Source: Treponema sp. UBA792
GTDB lineage: Bacteria > Spirochaetota > Spirochaetia > Treponematales > Treponemataceae
NCBI GenBank assembly: GCA_002296965.1
Contig: DBIW01000012.1
Location: 62,001 to 126,000 of the forward strand
Direction: 5' to 3'
DNA length: 64,000 nucleotides
This document shows positions 1 to 12,502 of the stretch, one piece after another (position 1 is the stretch's first letter; the number at the start of each line of letters is the position of its first letter). The notes under the pieces are model-generated. The model worked only from the letters and a program-made list of their open reading frames with translations, had not been told where the DNA came from and searched no databases. The translations under genes and the position numbers were made by a program.

Positions 1-2454
<2,454 letters not shown>

Positions 2455-2462
<8 letters not shown>

Positions 2463-5400
2463 TGGCGTCCTCCTTTTCAAAACCGGAAGCATTCTTGTCA
2501 ATCAATTCCTGATCACGTTCCGTAAGGGCGATCTGTTTGCCCTTGGCATCATAAATAGTGAAATCAAGCGCAAGACCACGAAGCTCCTGAACCAGAACAT
2601 TGAATGATTCAGGCACACCGGCCGGAGAAGAAGGATCTCCTTTCACTATCGACTCATAAATTTTTGAACGGCCGTTCATGTCATCAGACTTGATGGTCAT
2701 CATTTCCTGCAGCGTGTTTGCGGCGCCATAAGCCTCAAGCGCCCAGACTTCCATTTCTCCAAGACGCTGACCTCCGAACTGCGCCTTACCGCCAAGCGGC
2801 TGCTGAGTTACGAGAGAATAAGGTCCTGTTGAACGCGCATGCATCTTGTCATCAACAAGGTGATGGAGCTTCATGAAGTAGATGACTCCGACAAAAATCG
2901 GATTGACAAAAGGCTCGCCGGTGCGTCCGTCATGTACAATCTGCTTGCAGTCACGCGGAATTCCCGCCTCCTCAAGCTTGTCAGCTATCTGTTTCTGCGA
3001 CGGCGACTGGAAAACCGGAGCCTCGTAGAACTGATTGAGATATTTTCCGGCGATTCCAAGCTCAGACTCCATAATCTGACCGATGTTCATACGTGAAGGA
3101 ACACCAAGCGGATTCAGACACACATCAAGCGGAGTTCCGTCCTCAAGATAAGGCATATCCTCGATAGGAAGAATTCTCGCGACAACACCCTTGTTTCCGT
3201 GCCGTCCCGCCATCTTGTCTCCCTCGCGGAGCTTGCGTTTGTTGGCTATAAGAACCTTTACAACCTTGTCAACGCCCGGATTCAGGTCATCACCCTCAAG
3301 GCGGCTAAGCTGCTGGATGTCAATTACAATGCCTTCGGCTCCATGAGGAACACGCAGAGATGAGTCACGGACTTCCTTTGCCTTCTCACCGAAAATTGAA
3401 TTCAGAAGCTTGAATTCCGGCGTAGTCTCAGTCTCGCTCTTCGGCGTAACCTTTCCTACAAGAATATCACCGGCCCTGACCTTTGCTCCGATTCTTATTA
3501 TTCCGTCCGCATCAAGGTTTGACAGAGCCTTTTCCGAGGTGTTCGGAATATCACGGGTAATTTTTTCCGGTCCAAGCTTTGTCTCTCGGATTTCGACGGA
3601 GAATTCCTTGATATGAATTGATGTATACATATCCTCGCGGATTACACGCTGCGAAATAAGAACCGCATCCTCGTAGTTGTAACCGTTCCAAGGAACGAAT
3701 CCTACAAGGATATTGCGCCCAAGCGCAAGCTCACCGTTGAATGTCGCAGGACCGTCGGCCAGAACATCGCCTTTAGCGACATGCTGACCGACCTCGACAA
3801 CCGGCCGCTGATGATTGCAGGTGTCGTTGTTGGTGCGCTGGTATTTGAGCAGCGGATATTCGTCAACGGAATCCGAACCGTCGGCACGGACCTTCACACA
3901 TTCGCTTGATACGTAGACAACCTCGCCTTCCCGTCTTGCCTTGATAAGAACACCTGAATCATAGGCGCACTTTCTTTCCATTCCGGTTCCGACGTGCGGA
4001 GGTTCCGGGAAAAGAAGAGGAACCGCCTGACGCTGCATGTTACAGCCCATCAGCGCACGGTTCGCATCATCATGCTCAAGGAACGGAATCATCGATGCAG
4101 AGACGGAAATTACCTGACGCGGAGAAACGTCAATATACTGAACATCCTTCGGACTGCGCGTCGTGTAGTTACCGCGGTTGCGGCACGAAATCATATCCGT
4201 CGGGAATGAACCGTCAGCTCCAAGCCCCTCGACAACCTGACCGATATAATATTTGTCTTCGTCCATGGCAGAAAGATATTCAACCTTTTCCGTCACCTTT
4301 CCGTCCTCGACCTTGCGGTAAGGAGCCTCAAGGAATCCGTAGTCGTTGATTCTTGTATACATGGCCAGAGACACGATAAGTCCGATGTTCGGTCCTTCAG
4401 GAGTCTCAATCGGACACATACGGCCGTAATGTGAATAATGGACGTCGCGGACCTCAAATCCGGCACGGTCACGCGAAAGACCTCCCGGACCGAGAGCATT
4501 CAGACGGCGTTTGTGAGTAAGCTCGGCAAGCGGATTTACCTGATCCATGAACTGGGAAAGCTGGCTGGAACCGAAGAATTCCTTTATCGCGGCGACAATC
4601 GGCTTTATGGAAATAAGATCCTGCGGCTTCATTGTGTCCGTCTCTTTAAGTCCCATTCTCTCCTTGGCAATCCGCTCCATTCTGCTGAAAGCGGACTTGA
4701 GCTGATTTGTCATAAGCTCGCCGACAGAACGGATACGGCGGTTTCCGAGGTGATCAATATCATCAATCTGCTCATCGCCGATATAAACCTTAATCAGATG
4801 CCTCATCGTGTTGATGATGTCATCCTTTATCAGGGTAAAATCCTTAACGTCATCGGAATAGTCAAATTTCTTGTTGAGCTTATAGCGTCCGACACGGCCA
4901 AGGTCATAGCGGCGCTCGGAGAAGAAGAGGGAATTCAGATCCTTCTCAGCCTGCTCCACAGTCATAGGTTCTCCGGGCTGAAGCACGGAATAAACAGCCG
5001 CAAGCGCATCTTCCTTTGTCGGCTCGTTGTCTACGGAACCTTCCTTGACGAATTTCACTTCCTCGCGCTCAAAACAATTGATTATCATCTGAGAGTCAAG
5101 CGAGTCATTCTTTCCGTCACGGCTGTCGCGCGTGTCAAATTTTATCACGCAAATTTTTTCAATTCCGTTGGCGACAAGATCGTCAATATCGTGCGGATGA
5201 AGTTTCGCGCCGGCATTGAAAAGGCGTTTCTCCTCGCCGTTCTCATCCTTTACGATTACCGCAGAAGCAAGAACCTTGTCTATAAGAGCATCACGCACCG
5301 CAGAATCCGCTCCAACAGCAACATCCTCAACCTTGTAGAAACAGCGGATTATCTCTTCCCTCGTGCTGAATCCCAACGCGCGGAGGAAAATCGTTCCGAG

Positions 5401-5991
5401 AATCTTTTTCTTGCGGTCAATTTTCGCGAAAATCAGTTCCTTTTTCTGATCTATCTCGAATTCAAGCCATGAACCGCGGTAGGGAATAATTCTGCTTGAG
5501 TAGACACCTTTGTCGTGACAGAAAATCACGCCGGGCGAACGGTGAATCTGCGAGACGACAACGCGTTCCGCTCCGTTTATGATGAACGTTCCGCGGTCTG
5601 TCATCAGCGGAATGTCACCCATATATATGTCTTTCTGGATAATGGCTCCAGTCTGAAGGAAATTCAGGTTTATGCATGCCTTTAGAGGAACAGCATAAGT
5701 CTGACCTTTCTGCTTACATTCGATTTCTGAAAATTTAAGATGCTCCCAGTCAAGGTGATAATACTCATATTCAAGAGACATATCGCCGTTCGGACTTTCA
5801 ATCGGGAACGTGGACGTGAAAACCTCCTGAAGTCCCTGATTTTTGAGCGGCTGATTGTCGCGGAGTCTTTCAGACTGGATGAAATCCTCATAAGATGATG
5901 TCTGGATTGAAATAAGATTCGGAACATCCATGAAATTCTGGATATTTTTTCCGATGTACTGACGGTCGATTGTTCGGGTTTTTGCGAACAT
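2455..5991 (-). CDS. rpoB: RNA polymerase beta subunit
   Basis: The protein has 1,178 residues, the size expected for a bacterial beta subunit without large insertions. It forms the catalytic core with beta'. It carries the rifampicin-region sequence around [22 protein letters not shown], the [12 protein letters not shown] active-site block and the C-terminal [12 protein letters not shown] segment. I chose the ATG at 5991 because AGGGGGA sits just upstream of it. An in-frame ATG 15 bases earlier (6006) has no ribosome binding site. rpoB lies downstream of rplL behind a hairpin that probably acts as an attenuator, and it overlaps rpoC. Nothing unusual is seen in the coding sequence. Confidence 0.98.
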
Positions 5992-6104
5992 CCGTTCCCC
6001 CTGCATTTTAGGTTCAGCGCATATCTGCTACATACAAGAAACTCTGTACAGCACAGAAACCGCCGATTTATCCCGGTCGGGATTGTTTTATTTAAATTTC
6101 GATA

Positions 6105-6152
6105 AGACAAATAAAGGGGATAACCTGAAGCAAAACCACGCAGTTATCCCCT
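6105..6152 (-). terminator. rplL-rpoB intercistronic hairpin, likely attenuator
   Basis: AGGGGATAAC at one side pairs with GTTATCCCCT at the other, giving a perfect 10-bp stem over an 18-base loop (6115-6152). On the minus strand it is followed by TTTATTTG. It lies between rplL and rpoB, where partial termination lowers polymerase subunit output relative to ribosomal proteins in many bacteria. That role is inferred. Confidence 0.75.
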
Positions 6153-6185
6153 ATAAGCAATTAAATTCCTTTTATACGGAACTGA

Positions 6186-6566
6186 TTATTTCTTGCTGGC
6201 CTTTCCGCCGGCTTCCTCAAGCTTCTTGACCATCTCGTCAGCATCAGCCTTGCTTACGCCCTCTTTAACAACCTTCGGTGCGCCTTCAACAAGAGCTTTA
6301 GCCTCGCCAAGTCCAAGACCTGTAATCTCACGGATTGCCTTGATGACAGGAATCTTCTTCGCGGCGTCAAAGCCTTCGAGAGTAACGGTGAACTCAGTCT
6401 GCTCTTCAGCAGCACCGGCTCCGTCACCGGCCGCAGGAGCCGCAGCAACCGCGACAGCCGCTGTTACTCCGAATTTTTCTTCCATTGCCTTTACGAGTTC
6501 TGAACACTCCAGAACTGTCATTGAAGCGATTGCCTCAAGAATCTGATCATTTGTGAGAGCTGCCAT
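6186..6566 (-). CDS. rplL: 50S ribosomal protein L7/L12
   Basis: This is the 126-residue stalk protein that recruits translation factors to the large subunit. It has an N-terminal dimerisation region, an alanine-rich hinge (about residues 36-52) and a C-terminal globular domain with the EKTEFTV-like and [12 protein letters not shown] motifs. The start is the ATG at 6566, preceded by GGAGA. An upstream in-frame extension to 6608 has no homology to L12 and is rejected. The gene follows rplJ after a 148-base gap, unusually long for this pair, which holds a hairpin and a TATAAT box. Confidence 0.97.
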   Translation of the reverse strand: MAALTNDQILEAIASMTVLECSELVKAMEEKFGVTAAVAVAAAPAAGDGAGAAEEQTEFTVTLEGFDAAKKIPVIKAIREITGLGLGEAKALVEGAPKVVKEGVSKADADEMVKKLEEAGGKASKK

Positions 6567-6598
6567 ATTGTCTTCTCCACTAAATAAAGTTATTGATT

Positions 6599-6628
6599 CC
6601 GTCCGCAAGGACGGCAGCGGATATTATA
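6599..6628 (-). promoter_or_regulatory. hairpin and -10-like box between rplJ and rplL
   Basis: A perfect 6-bp hairpin (CCGTCC, TTGC loop, GGACGG) occupies 6599-6614. A TATAAT hexamer lies just upstream of it on the minus strand at 6623-6628. No good -35 box is seen at 17 bases. It could be a secondary promoter for the excess L12 synthesis that cells need, or a processing site. Confidence 0.35.
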
Positions 6629-6714
6629 TCTTACTGATTTTTACCGCATTTACGCACGGACAGTCGACAGCTATGAAGCCTGACCGCGCTGTATACATTT
6701 CGGGGAACTGAAAC

Positions 6715-7230
6715 TCAGTTCGCACCTTCCTGTTCTTTTTTCTCCGCATAGGCTTTCAACGTAGCTGCAAGCTGGCGGACAGGCCCGTTCATCGCGGACA
6801 TAAGCATAGAGTAAAGCGCCTTCTTTCCAGGAACCTTAGAATATGCCTCAATCTTTGCCGCATCATAAATCTCATTTGCGATGCTTCCGCCCTTCACAGT
6901 GAGTGATGGAGCTTCCTTCGTAAAATCAAAAAGGACTTTGGCGACTTCGTTTGAATCCTCTTTCACCATGGCGACAACTGTCGGTCCGGTAAGGTAATCC
7001 GCCACGTTCTCAACCTTCATGTCCTCAAATGCGATGCGCGCAAAATTGTTTTTCACAACTTTCAGGACGGCATTCTTCTCGCGGAGCTTGTCCCGGAGCG
7101 CCGTAATCTGCTCAACCGTAAGACCACGGTAATCAGCAAAAATGAAGTCGTTGTATTCCGCAAAAATTTTCTTTGCGTTTTCAATGGCTTCCGCCTTTGC
7201 CGGCTGTATTTTTTTAGATCTTATAGCCAT
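6715..7230 (-). CDS. rplJ: 50S ribosomal protein L10
   Basis: This 171-residue protein anchors the L7/L12 stalk to 23S rRNA and in many bacteria represses its own operon. The N-terminal RNA-binding region contains the ADYRGLTVEQITALRDKLR stretch typical of L10. The start ATG overlaps the rplA stop codon by one base (TAATG), and AAGGTGA lies upstream, so coupled translation with L1 is likely. The last codons form part of a short inverted repeat (6705-6721). Nothing is missing from the family pattern. Confidence 0.97.
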   Translation of the reverse strand: MAIRSKKIQPAKAEAIENAKKIFAEYNDFIFADYRGLTVEQITALRDKLREKNAVLKVVKNNFARIAFEDMKVENVADYLTGPTVVAMVKEDSNEVAKVLFDFTKEAPSLTVKGGSIANEIYDAAKIEAYSKVPGKKALYSMLMSAMNGPVRQLAATLKAYAEKKEQEGAN

Positions 7231-7910
7231 TATTCACCTTCCTTGAAATCAATCCAGACTCCAGGTCCCATTGATGAACTTAAAGACACAGAACGGATGA
7301 AACCGGCAGCTGAACCGGCAGGCTTTTTACGGCCAACTTCAGTGACAAGAACATTCACATTCTCGACGATTTTCTCAGCATCCATAGAGCATTTTCCAAC
7401 TGCGATATGAACAACTCCACCCTTATCGGCGCGGAATTCAGTACGTCCCTTCTTCAGTTCGGCTACCGCTTTTGTAATGTCCATAGTGACGGTTCCTGTC
7501 TTAGGGTTCGGCATAAGTCCTTTGCGTCCGAGAACCATACCAAGACGTCCCACATCCTTCATCATGTCAGGAGTTGCGACTGCGACATCAAAATCAAGCC
7601 AGCCGCCCTTCACCTTCTCGATATATTCGTCAGAACCGGCATAAGCGGCACCGGCGGCAAGAGCTTCCTGAACACGGTCATCCTTACAGAAAACGAGAAC
7701 TTTCTTCTCGCCTTTGAACTGGTTCGGGAAAACGAGCGTGTCACGGACACTTGCATTCTTATCAAGACGGAGAGAGACATGAGCCTCAACAGTCTCGTCA
7801 AAACCTGCGAATTTCATATCCTGAATCATCTTGCAGGCCGAAGCAACATCATATTTCTTTGTCAGATCATATTTTGCAGCAGCTGCATTATATTTCTTTC
7901 CATGTTTCAT
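7230..7910 (-). CDS. rplA: 50S ribosomal protein L1
   Basis: This 226-residue protein forms the mobile L1 stalk at the E site of the ribosome and can repress its own mRNA. The signature around PNPKTGTVT and the N-terminal KKYDVASACKMI region are present. GGTGGAG lies just before the ATG. It follows rplK after one base and overlaps rplJ by one base, so L11, L1 and L10 form a tightly coupled group. The length is close to the usual 225-235 residues. Confidence 0.97.
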   Translation of the reverse strand: MKHGKKYNAAAAKYDLTKKYDVASACKMIQDMKFAGFDETVEAHVSLRLDKNASVRDTLVFPNQFKGEKKVLVFCKDDRVQEALAAGAAYAGSDEYIEKVKGGWLDFDVAVATPDMMKDVGRLGMVLGRKGLMPNPKTGTVTMDITKAVAELKKGRTEFRADKGGVVHIAVGKCSMDAEKIVENVNVLVTEVGRKKPAGSAAGFIRSVSLSSSMGPGVWIDFKEGE

Positions 7911-7911
7911 A

Positions 7912-8343
7912 TCAGTGCTCCACCTCTACACCCATACTGCGAGCAGTACCGGCGATAATTTTCTTCGCCGCTTCAATATCATTTGCATTGACATCAGGCA
8001 TCTTTGTCTTTGCAATCTCCTCAAGGTCTTTCTGAGAAAGAGTTCCGACCTTATCGCGGAGAGGATTTCCTGACCCCTTGTCAAGTTTAAGCGCCTTCTT
8101 GATAAGAACAGCAGCCGGAGGGGTTTTCAGAATAAATGTAAATGATTTGTCCTGATAGACGGTGATGACGACAGGGATTACGAGTCCCTTCTCCATAGTC
8201 TTTGTTCTGTCATTGAATTCCTGAACAAATTTCGGAGCACTTACACCGTGAGGTCCAAGAGCAGGTCCAATCGGAGGAGCAGGAGTAGCTGATCCAGCGG
8301 GGCACTGCAATTTGATTACGGCAGTTACTTTTTTTGTAGCCAT
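7912..8343 (-). CDS. rplK: 50S ribosomal protein L11
   Basis: This 143-residue protein of the GTPase-associated centre binds 23S rRNA and is required for stringent-factor activation. The N-terminal [20 protein letters not shown] block and the C-terminal [18 protein letters not shown] block are both typical. GGGAGAAA precedes the ATG. A 153-base leader separates it from nusG. The leader contains a short stem (AGTCCG with CGGACT) and could hold an L1- or L11-responsive structure; I cannot show one. Confidence 0.97.
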   Translation of the reverse strand: MATKKVTAVIKLQCPAGSATPAPPIGPALGPHGVSAPKFVQEFNDRTKTMEKGLVIPVVITVYQDKSFTFILKTPPAAVLIKKALKLDKGSGNPLRDKVGTLSQKDLEEIAKTKMPDVNANDIEAAKKIIAGTARSMGVEVEH

Positions 8344-8496
8344 TTTATTTCTCCCAAAATTGGTGTGAAAGCGTCATAAAGGCACTTTCTAACGAGACGC
8401 CTCTGTCCGACGGACCTGCGCCTCTCCCAAAAACAGGTGATATACAGTCCGCATTGGGTTACGGACTCCTGATTTTGACTCAACAGGAAAATGGAA

Positions 8497-9054
8497 TCAG
8501 GCTTTCTCCGCCTGAAGGAAACCGACTTCCACCGGAGTGGGACGGCCGAAAATCTGAACCTCCACACTCAACTTCTCTTTTTCCAGATTTATATCTTTGA
8601 TTGTTCCGGTGAACGATGCGAACGGTCCTTCCGTAATCTTAATCTGGTCACCCAAGGCAAAAGACTGTTTTATATGAATCTGCTTTTCGCCTTTTATCAC
8701 ACCAGACTTCTGCAGGAGATTCTTCGCCTCATCATTAGAAATCGGAACCGGACGGACATTAGGATTCGTGCCGACAAAACCGGTCACACCCTGAATTCTT
8801 CTGAGCTGGGAACAGATTGACTTCCAGCCTATTTCTGGAAGATCCATTTCGAGCATTATATAACCTGGAAGAAATTTGTTATTACGTGTACGGCGCTTGC
8901 CGTCCTTTATCTCGACGACTTCTTCCACCGGAACCTTGACATCAAGAATAACTTCAGGATTTATTTCCTTTGTATCGAGGAGCGACCTGATTGTCCGCTC
9001 TATCTTACCTTCATATCCAGTGTAAGTGTGAAGTATATACCAGTTTCTTGACAT
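8497..9054 (-). CDS. nusG: transcription termination/antitermination factor NusG
   Basis: The 185-residue protein has the usual two-domain build: an NGN domain (from WYILHTYTGYEGKIERTI to about residue 115) that binds the polymerase clamp, and a C-terminal KOW domain (GDQIKITEGPFASFTGTIKDI). It links RNA polymerase to ribosomes or Rho. It lies 10 bases downstream of secE, the standard bacterial arrangement. It lacks the extra domain II insertion seen in some bacterial NusG proteins. Confidence 0.97.
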   Translation of the reverse strand: MSRNWYILHTYTGYEGKIERTIRSLLDTKEINPEVILDVKVPVEEVVEIKDGKRRTRNNKFLPGYIMLEMDLPEIGWKSICSQLRRIQGVTGFVGTNPNVRPVPISNDEAKNLLQKSGVIKGEKQIHIKQSFALGDQIKITEGPFASFTGTIKDINLEKEKLSVEVQIFGRPTPVEVGFLQAEKA

Positions 9055-9064
9055 CCGAATCCGC

Positions 9065-9247
9065 CTATTTCAGAACGGCACGGAACAGTTCCGTAAAACC
9101 GAAGTCAAGCAGTCCGAGGATAACTGCAATCACGACAGTTGAGATAATAACAACTTTTACAGAAGAAACAACATCATCGCGTGTAGGCCATACGACTTTC
9201 TTCAATTCCGCTTTGCTTTCACGGAAAAACTGAATCATCTTAGACAT
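9065..9247 (-). CDS. secE: preprotein translocase subunit SecE
   Basis: This 60-residue single-span form of SecE clamps the SecY channel in the inner membrane. The amphipathic helix (ESKAELKKVVWPTRDDV) is followed by one hydrophobic segment (about residues 31-48). This short form is normal outside the enterobacteria. It sits between tRNA-Trp and nusG, as in many bacteria. Confidence 0.95.
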   Translation of the reverse strand: MSKMIQFFRESKAELKKVVWPTRDDVVSSVKVVIISTVVIAVILGLLDFGFTELFRAVLK

Positions 9248-9271
9248 AATACCTCGTTCCTAAAACTAAAT

Positions 9272-9344
9272 CAGGGCAGGCAGGACTTGAACCCACGACA
9301 GGCGGTTTTGGAGACCGCTGCTCTACCAACTGAACTACTGCCCT
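9272..9344 (-). tRNA. tRNA-Trp (CCA anticodon)
   Basis: The 73-base cloverleaf has a perfect 7-bp acceptor stem (AGGGCAG with CTGCCCT), a GTTCAAGTC T-loop and the anticodon CCA in an AACCGCC/GGCGGTT-type arm. The discriminator is G. The 3' CCA is not encoded. It is embedded between rpmG and secE and must be cut from the operon transcript. Confidence 0.96.
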
Positions 9345-9383
9345 ATATATAAACTGCCCGGCAAGGAGCAGCAATATACAATT

Positions 9384-9560
9384 TTATTTTACTTTTGTCT
9401 CTTTATGGAGAGTGTGCTTGCGCTCGAACGGGCAATACTTGCTGAGTTCAAGTTTTCCCTGAATATTCTTGCGGTTCTTGTAAGTCGTGTAGTTCTTTCT
9501 CTTACACTCTGAACACTGCAACGCAATAATCTCAACAGCACCTTTCTTTTTGCTTCCCAT
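9384..9560 (-). CDS. rpmG: 50S ribosomal protein L33
   Basis: This is a 58-residue frame starting [16 protein letters not shown] and ending KETKVK. It keeps the zinc-binding cysteine pairs (CSEC early; only one cysteine, in KYCPF, remains of the second pair), so it may be a partly zinc-independent form. AGGAG lies before the ATG. It sits between two tRNA genes at the head of the operon. It is easily missed because it is short and a longer meaningless frame overlaps it in another phase. Confidence 0.95.
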   Translation of the reverse strand: MGSKKKGAVEIIALQCSECKRKNYTTYKNRKNIQGKLELSKYCPFERKHTLHKETKVK

Positions 9561-9597
9561 ATTATCAGCTCCTGAACAAATTTCAAATGTCTTCTAC

Positions 9598-9670
9598 AGC
9601 CCCCGTGCAGAATCGAACTGCAGACCTCAACCTTACCATGGTTGCGCTCTACCGACTGAGCTACAAGGGC
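9598..9670 (-). tRNA. tRNA-Thr (GGT anticodon)
   Basis: The 73-base cloverleaf has acceptor arms GCCCTTG and CGGGGGC (with two G-U pairs), a D-arm GCTCAGTCGGTAGAGC, an anticodon stem CAACC/GGTTG with GGT, and a T-arm TGCAG/CTGCA. CCA is not encoded. It is the first gene of the ribosomal/RNA polymerase operon. Confidence 0.96.
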
Positions 9671-9714
9671 AAAATCAGATCCCGCACTTACTTATAGAAA
9701 ATGCGCGTTTAAAG

Positions 9715-9743
9715 AATATAGATTATGTTCAGATTATTGTCAA
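9715..9743 (-). promoter_or_regulatory. main promoter of the tRNA-Thr to rpoC operon
   Basis: TTGACA (9738-9743), a 17-base spacer and TATATT (9715-9720) form a near-consensus sigma-70 promoter on the minus strand. Transcription should start near 9708, about 38 bases before tRNA-Thr. Confidence 0.8.
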
Positions 9744-9778
9744 GAATCTGAATGGCATTTCAACGGATTTTTTGGCTT

Positions 9779-9807
9779 TTGCAATGTTTTTCAATATATT
9801 GTACTAT
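9779..9807 (+). promoter_or_regulatory. cysE promoter
   Basis: TTGCAA (9779-9784), a 17-base spacer and TACTAT (9802-9807). The predicted start near 9814 leaves a 25-base leader that includes the CGGAG ribosome binding site. It lies downstream of the alternative in-frame ATG at 9806, which supports the start at 9839. Confidence 0.55.
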
Positions 9808-9838
9808 GAAAATAAACGCGAAAAAAAACGGAGCATCC

Positions 9839-10711
9839 ATGAACATCGACATGCTGATTGACGGAATTCTAGACTCTTACGACAGATATGGCCTTATAAA
9901 CAGGAATGACGCGGAGAATTTTCCGAACAGACAGAATGTCGTTTCGGTGCTTCAGGATCTTCAGTCCCTGATTTTTCCCGGATTCCGGGTGGCCGAAGAC
10001 ATAGACCCGACGAACATCCGCTACATTACCGGCCAGAGGGTGAACAACATAATCGCGAAACTGACCAGGGAAATTCAGAAGGCGCTGATTTACACAATCA
10101 GCAGGACAAAGGGAAATTCCGACAATGTCGAAAATTCACACTGCTTCAAGCTTGCGGAGAAAACCGCCGTCGCCCTGATTGAGGAAATTCCGGAGATACG
10201 GAGAAAAATCCAGCTGGACACCGCGGCCGCCTACAACGGAGACCCGGCGGCGCAAAGCAACGAGGAGGTCATCCTTTCATATCCGGGACTTGAGGCGATT
10301 CTTGTCCACAGGATTGCGAATTTCCTGTTCAAAAACGGAATTCCGATAATCCCGCGGATAATGAGCGAGCATGTTCACGGAAAAACCGGAATAGACATTC
10401 ATCCCGGCGCGGAAATCGGAGAATCATTTTTCATCGACCACGGAACGGGCGTCGTCATCGGCGAGACCTGTCTGATCGGCGACCGCGTAAAAATATATCA
10501 GGGTGTGACGCTCGGTGCGCTTAGCGTAAAAAAGGAACTCAAAAACAAAAAACGTCACCCGACAATAGAGGATGACGTCACGATATATGCCGGAGCCACG
10601 ATACTCGGAGGAAACACCATAATCGGACGCGGCTGCACAATAGGCGGAAACACCTGGGTGACATCTTCTGTTCCGGAAAACACAATTGTCACGCAGGACA
10701 GTCAGTCCTGA
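9839..10711 (+). CDS. cysE: serine O-acetyltransferase
   Basis: This enzyme acetylates L-serine with acetyl-CoA, the first step of cysteine synthesis. The 290-residue protein has an N-terminal helical region and a C-terminal left-handed beta helix of hexapeptide repeats, with the HPGAEIGESFFIDHGTGVVIGE block, the GVTLGALS block and a GGNT turn near the end. The ATG at 9839 is preceded by CGGAG at five bases. Longer versions starting at 9752 or 9806 lie upstream of the predicted transcription start. It stands alone, divergent from the ribosomal operon, and overlaps the ABC exporter gene by 10 bases at the 3' end. Confidence 0.93.
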   Translation: MNIDMLIDGILDSYDRYGLINRNDAENFPNRQNVVSVLQDLQSLIFPGFRVAEDIDPTNIRYITGQRVNNIIAKLTREIQKALIYTISRTKGNSDNVENSHCFKLAEKTAVALIEEIPEIRRKIQLDTAAAYNGDPAAQSNEEVILSYPGLEAILVHRIANFLFKNGIPIIPRIMSEHVHGKTGIDIHPGAEIGESFFIDHGTGVVIGETCLIGDRVKIYQGVTLGALSVKKELKNKKRHPTIEDDVTIYAGATILGGNTIIGRGCTIGGNTWVTSSVPENTIVTQDSQS

Positions 10712-12447
10712 CCCGAAATTCTGCGCTGCGCCTCATAAAGTCCGTAATAAATTCCTTTCTTCTCCATAAGCTCGGAATGTGTTCCCGACTCTGCGATTCC
10801 GTGTCCGTCAACAACGGCTATCCTGTCCGCATTGCGGATTGTAGAAAGCCTGTGCGCAATAACCAATGTCGTGCGTCCCTCGGAAAGGCTGTCAAACGCG
10901 CCCTGAATCTTTATCTCGGTGGCGGTATCCAATGCGGAAGTCGCCTCGTCCAAAATCAGAACCGGCGGATTTTTCAGAAAGCATCTTGCGATTGATATAC
11001 GCTGCTTCTGCCCGCCCGAAAGCTTTATTCCCCTCTCGCCCACAACCGTATCATAGCCGTCCGGCATAAGCATTATGTCGTCATGAATTTCCGCGCGCCG
11101 CGCCGCACGCTCAATCTCCTCATCCGTAGCGCCGATTTTTCCATAAGCGATGTTCTCGCGGACGGTTCCCGCAAAAAGAAACACATCCTGCTGGACAATT
11201 CCAATCTGGGAGCGCAGCGAGGACAGCTTTATCTTTCTTATGTCCATTCCGTCAAGAAGAATTTCCCCGCCGGAAATCTCGTAAAAACGGGGAATCAGAC
11301 TGCATAATGAAGTCTTTCCGCCGCCGGATGTTCCGACAAAGGCGAATTTCTCTCCCGCGCCCACATGAAGACTAACGCCTTCAAGCACAGGAAAATCCTT
11401 TCTATAGCAGAACGAAACATCCCTAAAATCAATGTTTCCCCTTGCGGCAAGAATTTCAACCGCGTCCGGAGCATCCTTTTCGGAAGAATCGGTACGCATA
11501 AGCTCAAGAAACCTGGAAAAACCGGCCATTCCCGTCGTATACTGCTCGACAAAATTTGAAAGCCTTTTTATCGGCATGGTGAATGCGGAGACGAACAGAT
11601 TCGCCGCCACAAGATCGGCTACCGTCAGTTTTCCGTCCATTATGAAAATTCCGCCCACGGCAAGAACAACAACATTCAGAATATTGTTGAAGAATTCCAC
11701 ATTTGAATGAAAAGTTGACATCGACTTATAAAAATTCTTCTTTGCGGCGCGGAATTCCGCGTTGTCACGCTCAAAACGGTTCTCCTCGTAGGCCTCGTTT
11801 GAAAATCCTTTTGTGACCCTTATTCCGGAAATGCTCGATTCAAGGGACGCATTTATTCCGGCCGTCGTCTCCTTTACTTTTTTTGATGAGGATGAAAGTT
11901 TTTTTCTGGAAAACATCGCGACCGTCACAATCATGGGAACAAAAAGAAACACGACAAGCGCGAATTCCCGCCTTATCCGCAGAAGCATGAAAAATGAGCC
12001 CAAAAGAGTAAGGATCGAGATGAAAAAATCCTCCGGCCCGTGGTGGGCAAGCTCGGTAATCTCAAACAAGTCCGTCGTGACGCGCGACATTATCTTTCCG
12101 GTTCGGTGCGAGTCATAAAAACTGAATGACTGCCTCTCAAGATGACGGAAAACATCGCGACGCATATCAGCCTCAACCAGAGTTCCGAACACGTGTCCCC
12201 AATAGTTCACAAACCAGGTGCATATCCGCCGGATTATATAGACACCCAGCAGGATTAATATCATCACCAAAAACGCGCGGATGTTCCTGCCGGGAATCAG
12301 CGAATTTACGGCGAAACGGCTTACCATAGGAAAAGCGACATCCACGACTGAAATCAGAAGGGCACAGATCATGTCTCCGGCAAAAAGCTTCAGATGAGGT
12401 TTGTAATATGAAAAGAAAATTTTAATCGGACGGTCATTGTAGTTCAT
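10702..12447 (-). CDS. ABC exporter, fused membrane and ATPase domains (MsbA-like)
   Basis: The 581-residue half-transporter has six predicted membrane spans in the first ~300 residues and a C-terminal nucleotide-binding domain. Walker A is GTSGGGKT (about 372-379). The signature LSGGQKQR, Walker B VLILDEATS and the AHR switch histidine are all intact, so it should be an active homodimeric ATPase. Members of this family export lipids, peptides or drugs, and the substrate cannot be told from sequence. It has its own leaderless-type promoter and no partner half-transporter next to it. Confidence 0.9.
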   Translation of the reverse strand: MNYNDRPIKIFFSYYKPHLKLFAGDMICALLISVVDVAFPMVSRFAVNSLIPGRNIRAFLVMILILLGVYIIRRICTWFVNYWGHVFGTLVEADMRRDVFRHLERQSFSFYDSHRTGKIMSRVTTDLFEITELAHHGPEDFFISILTLLGSFFMLLRIRREFALVVFLFVPMIVTVAMFSRKKLSSSSKKVKETTAGINASLESSISGIRVTKGFSNEAYEENRFERDNAEFRAAKKNFYKSMSTFHSNVEFFNNILNVVVLAVGGIFIMDGKLTVADLVAANLFVSAFTMPIKRLSNFVEQYTTGMAGFSRFLELMRTDSSEKDAPDAVEILAARGNIDFRDVSFCYRKDFPVLEGVSLHVGAGEKFAFVGTSGGGKTSLCSLIPRFYEISGGEILLDGMDIRKIKLSSLRSQIGIVQQDVFLFAGTVRENIAYGKIGATDEEIERAARRAEIHDDIMLMPDGYDTVVGERGIKLSGGQKQRISIARCFLKNPPVLILDEATSALDTATEIKIQGAFDSLSEGRTTLVIAHRLSTIRNADRIAVVDGHGIAESGTHSELMEKKGIYYGLYEAQRRISGQD

Positions 12448-12454
12448 CCGTCCG

Positions 12455-12483
12455 ATTATATCAGAAAATCCTCGAATTTGCAG
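12455..12483 (-). promoter_or_regulatory. leaderless-type promoter of the ABC exporter gene
   Basis: A perfect TATAAT (12455-12460) ends 7 bases before the ATG at 12447, with CTGCAA at 17 bases upstream (12478-12483). The predicted transcript would start at or next to the start codon, and there is no Shine-Dalgarno sequence. Confidence 0.6.
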
Positions 12484-12502
12484 CGGCGACGGATTCCGGA
12501 AA

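Noticed and set aside
4438..5472. 344-codon open frame on the plus strand
   Set aside because: It lies entirely antisense to conserved rpoB, has no ribosome binding site and resembles no family; its openness follows from rpoB codon use.
9389..9586. 65-codon frame overlapping rpmG
   Set aside because: Another phase of the same DNA gives a clean L33 protein.
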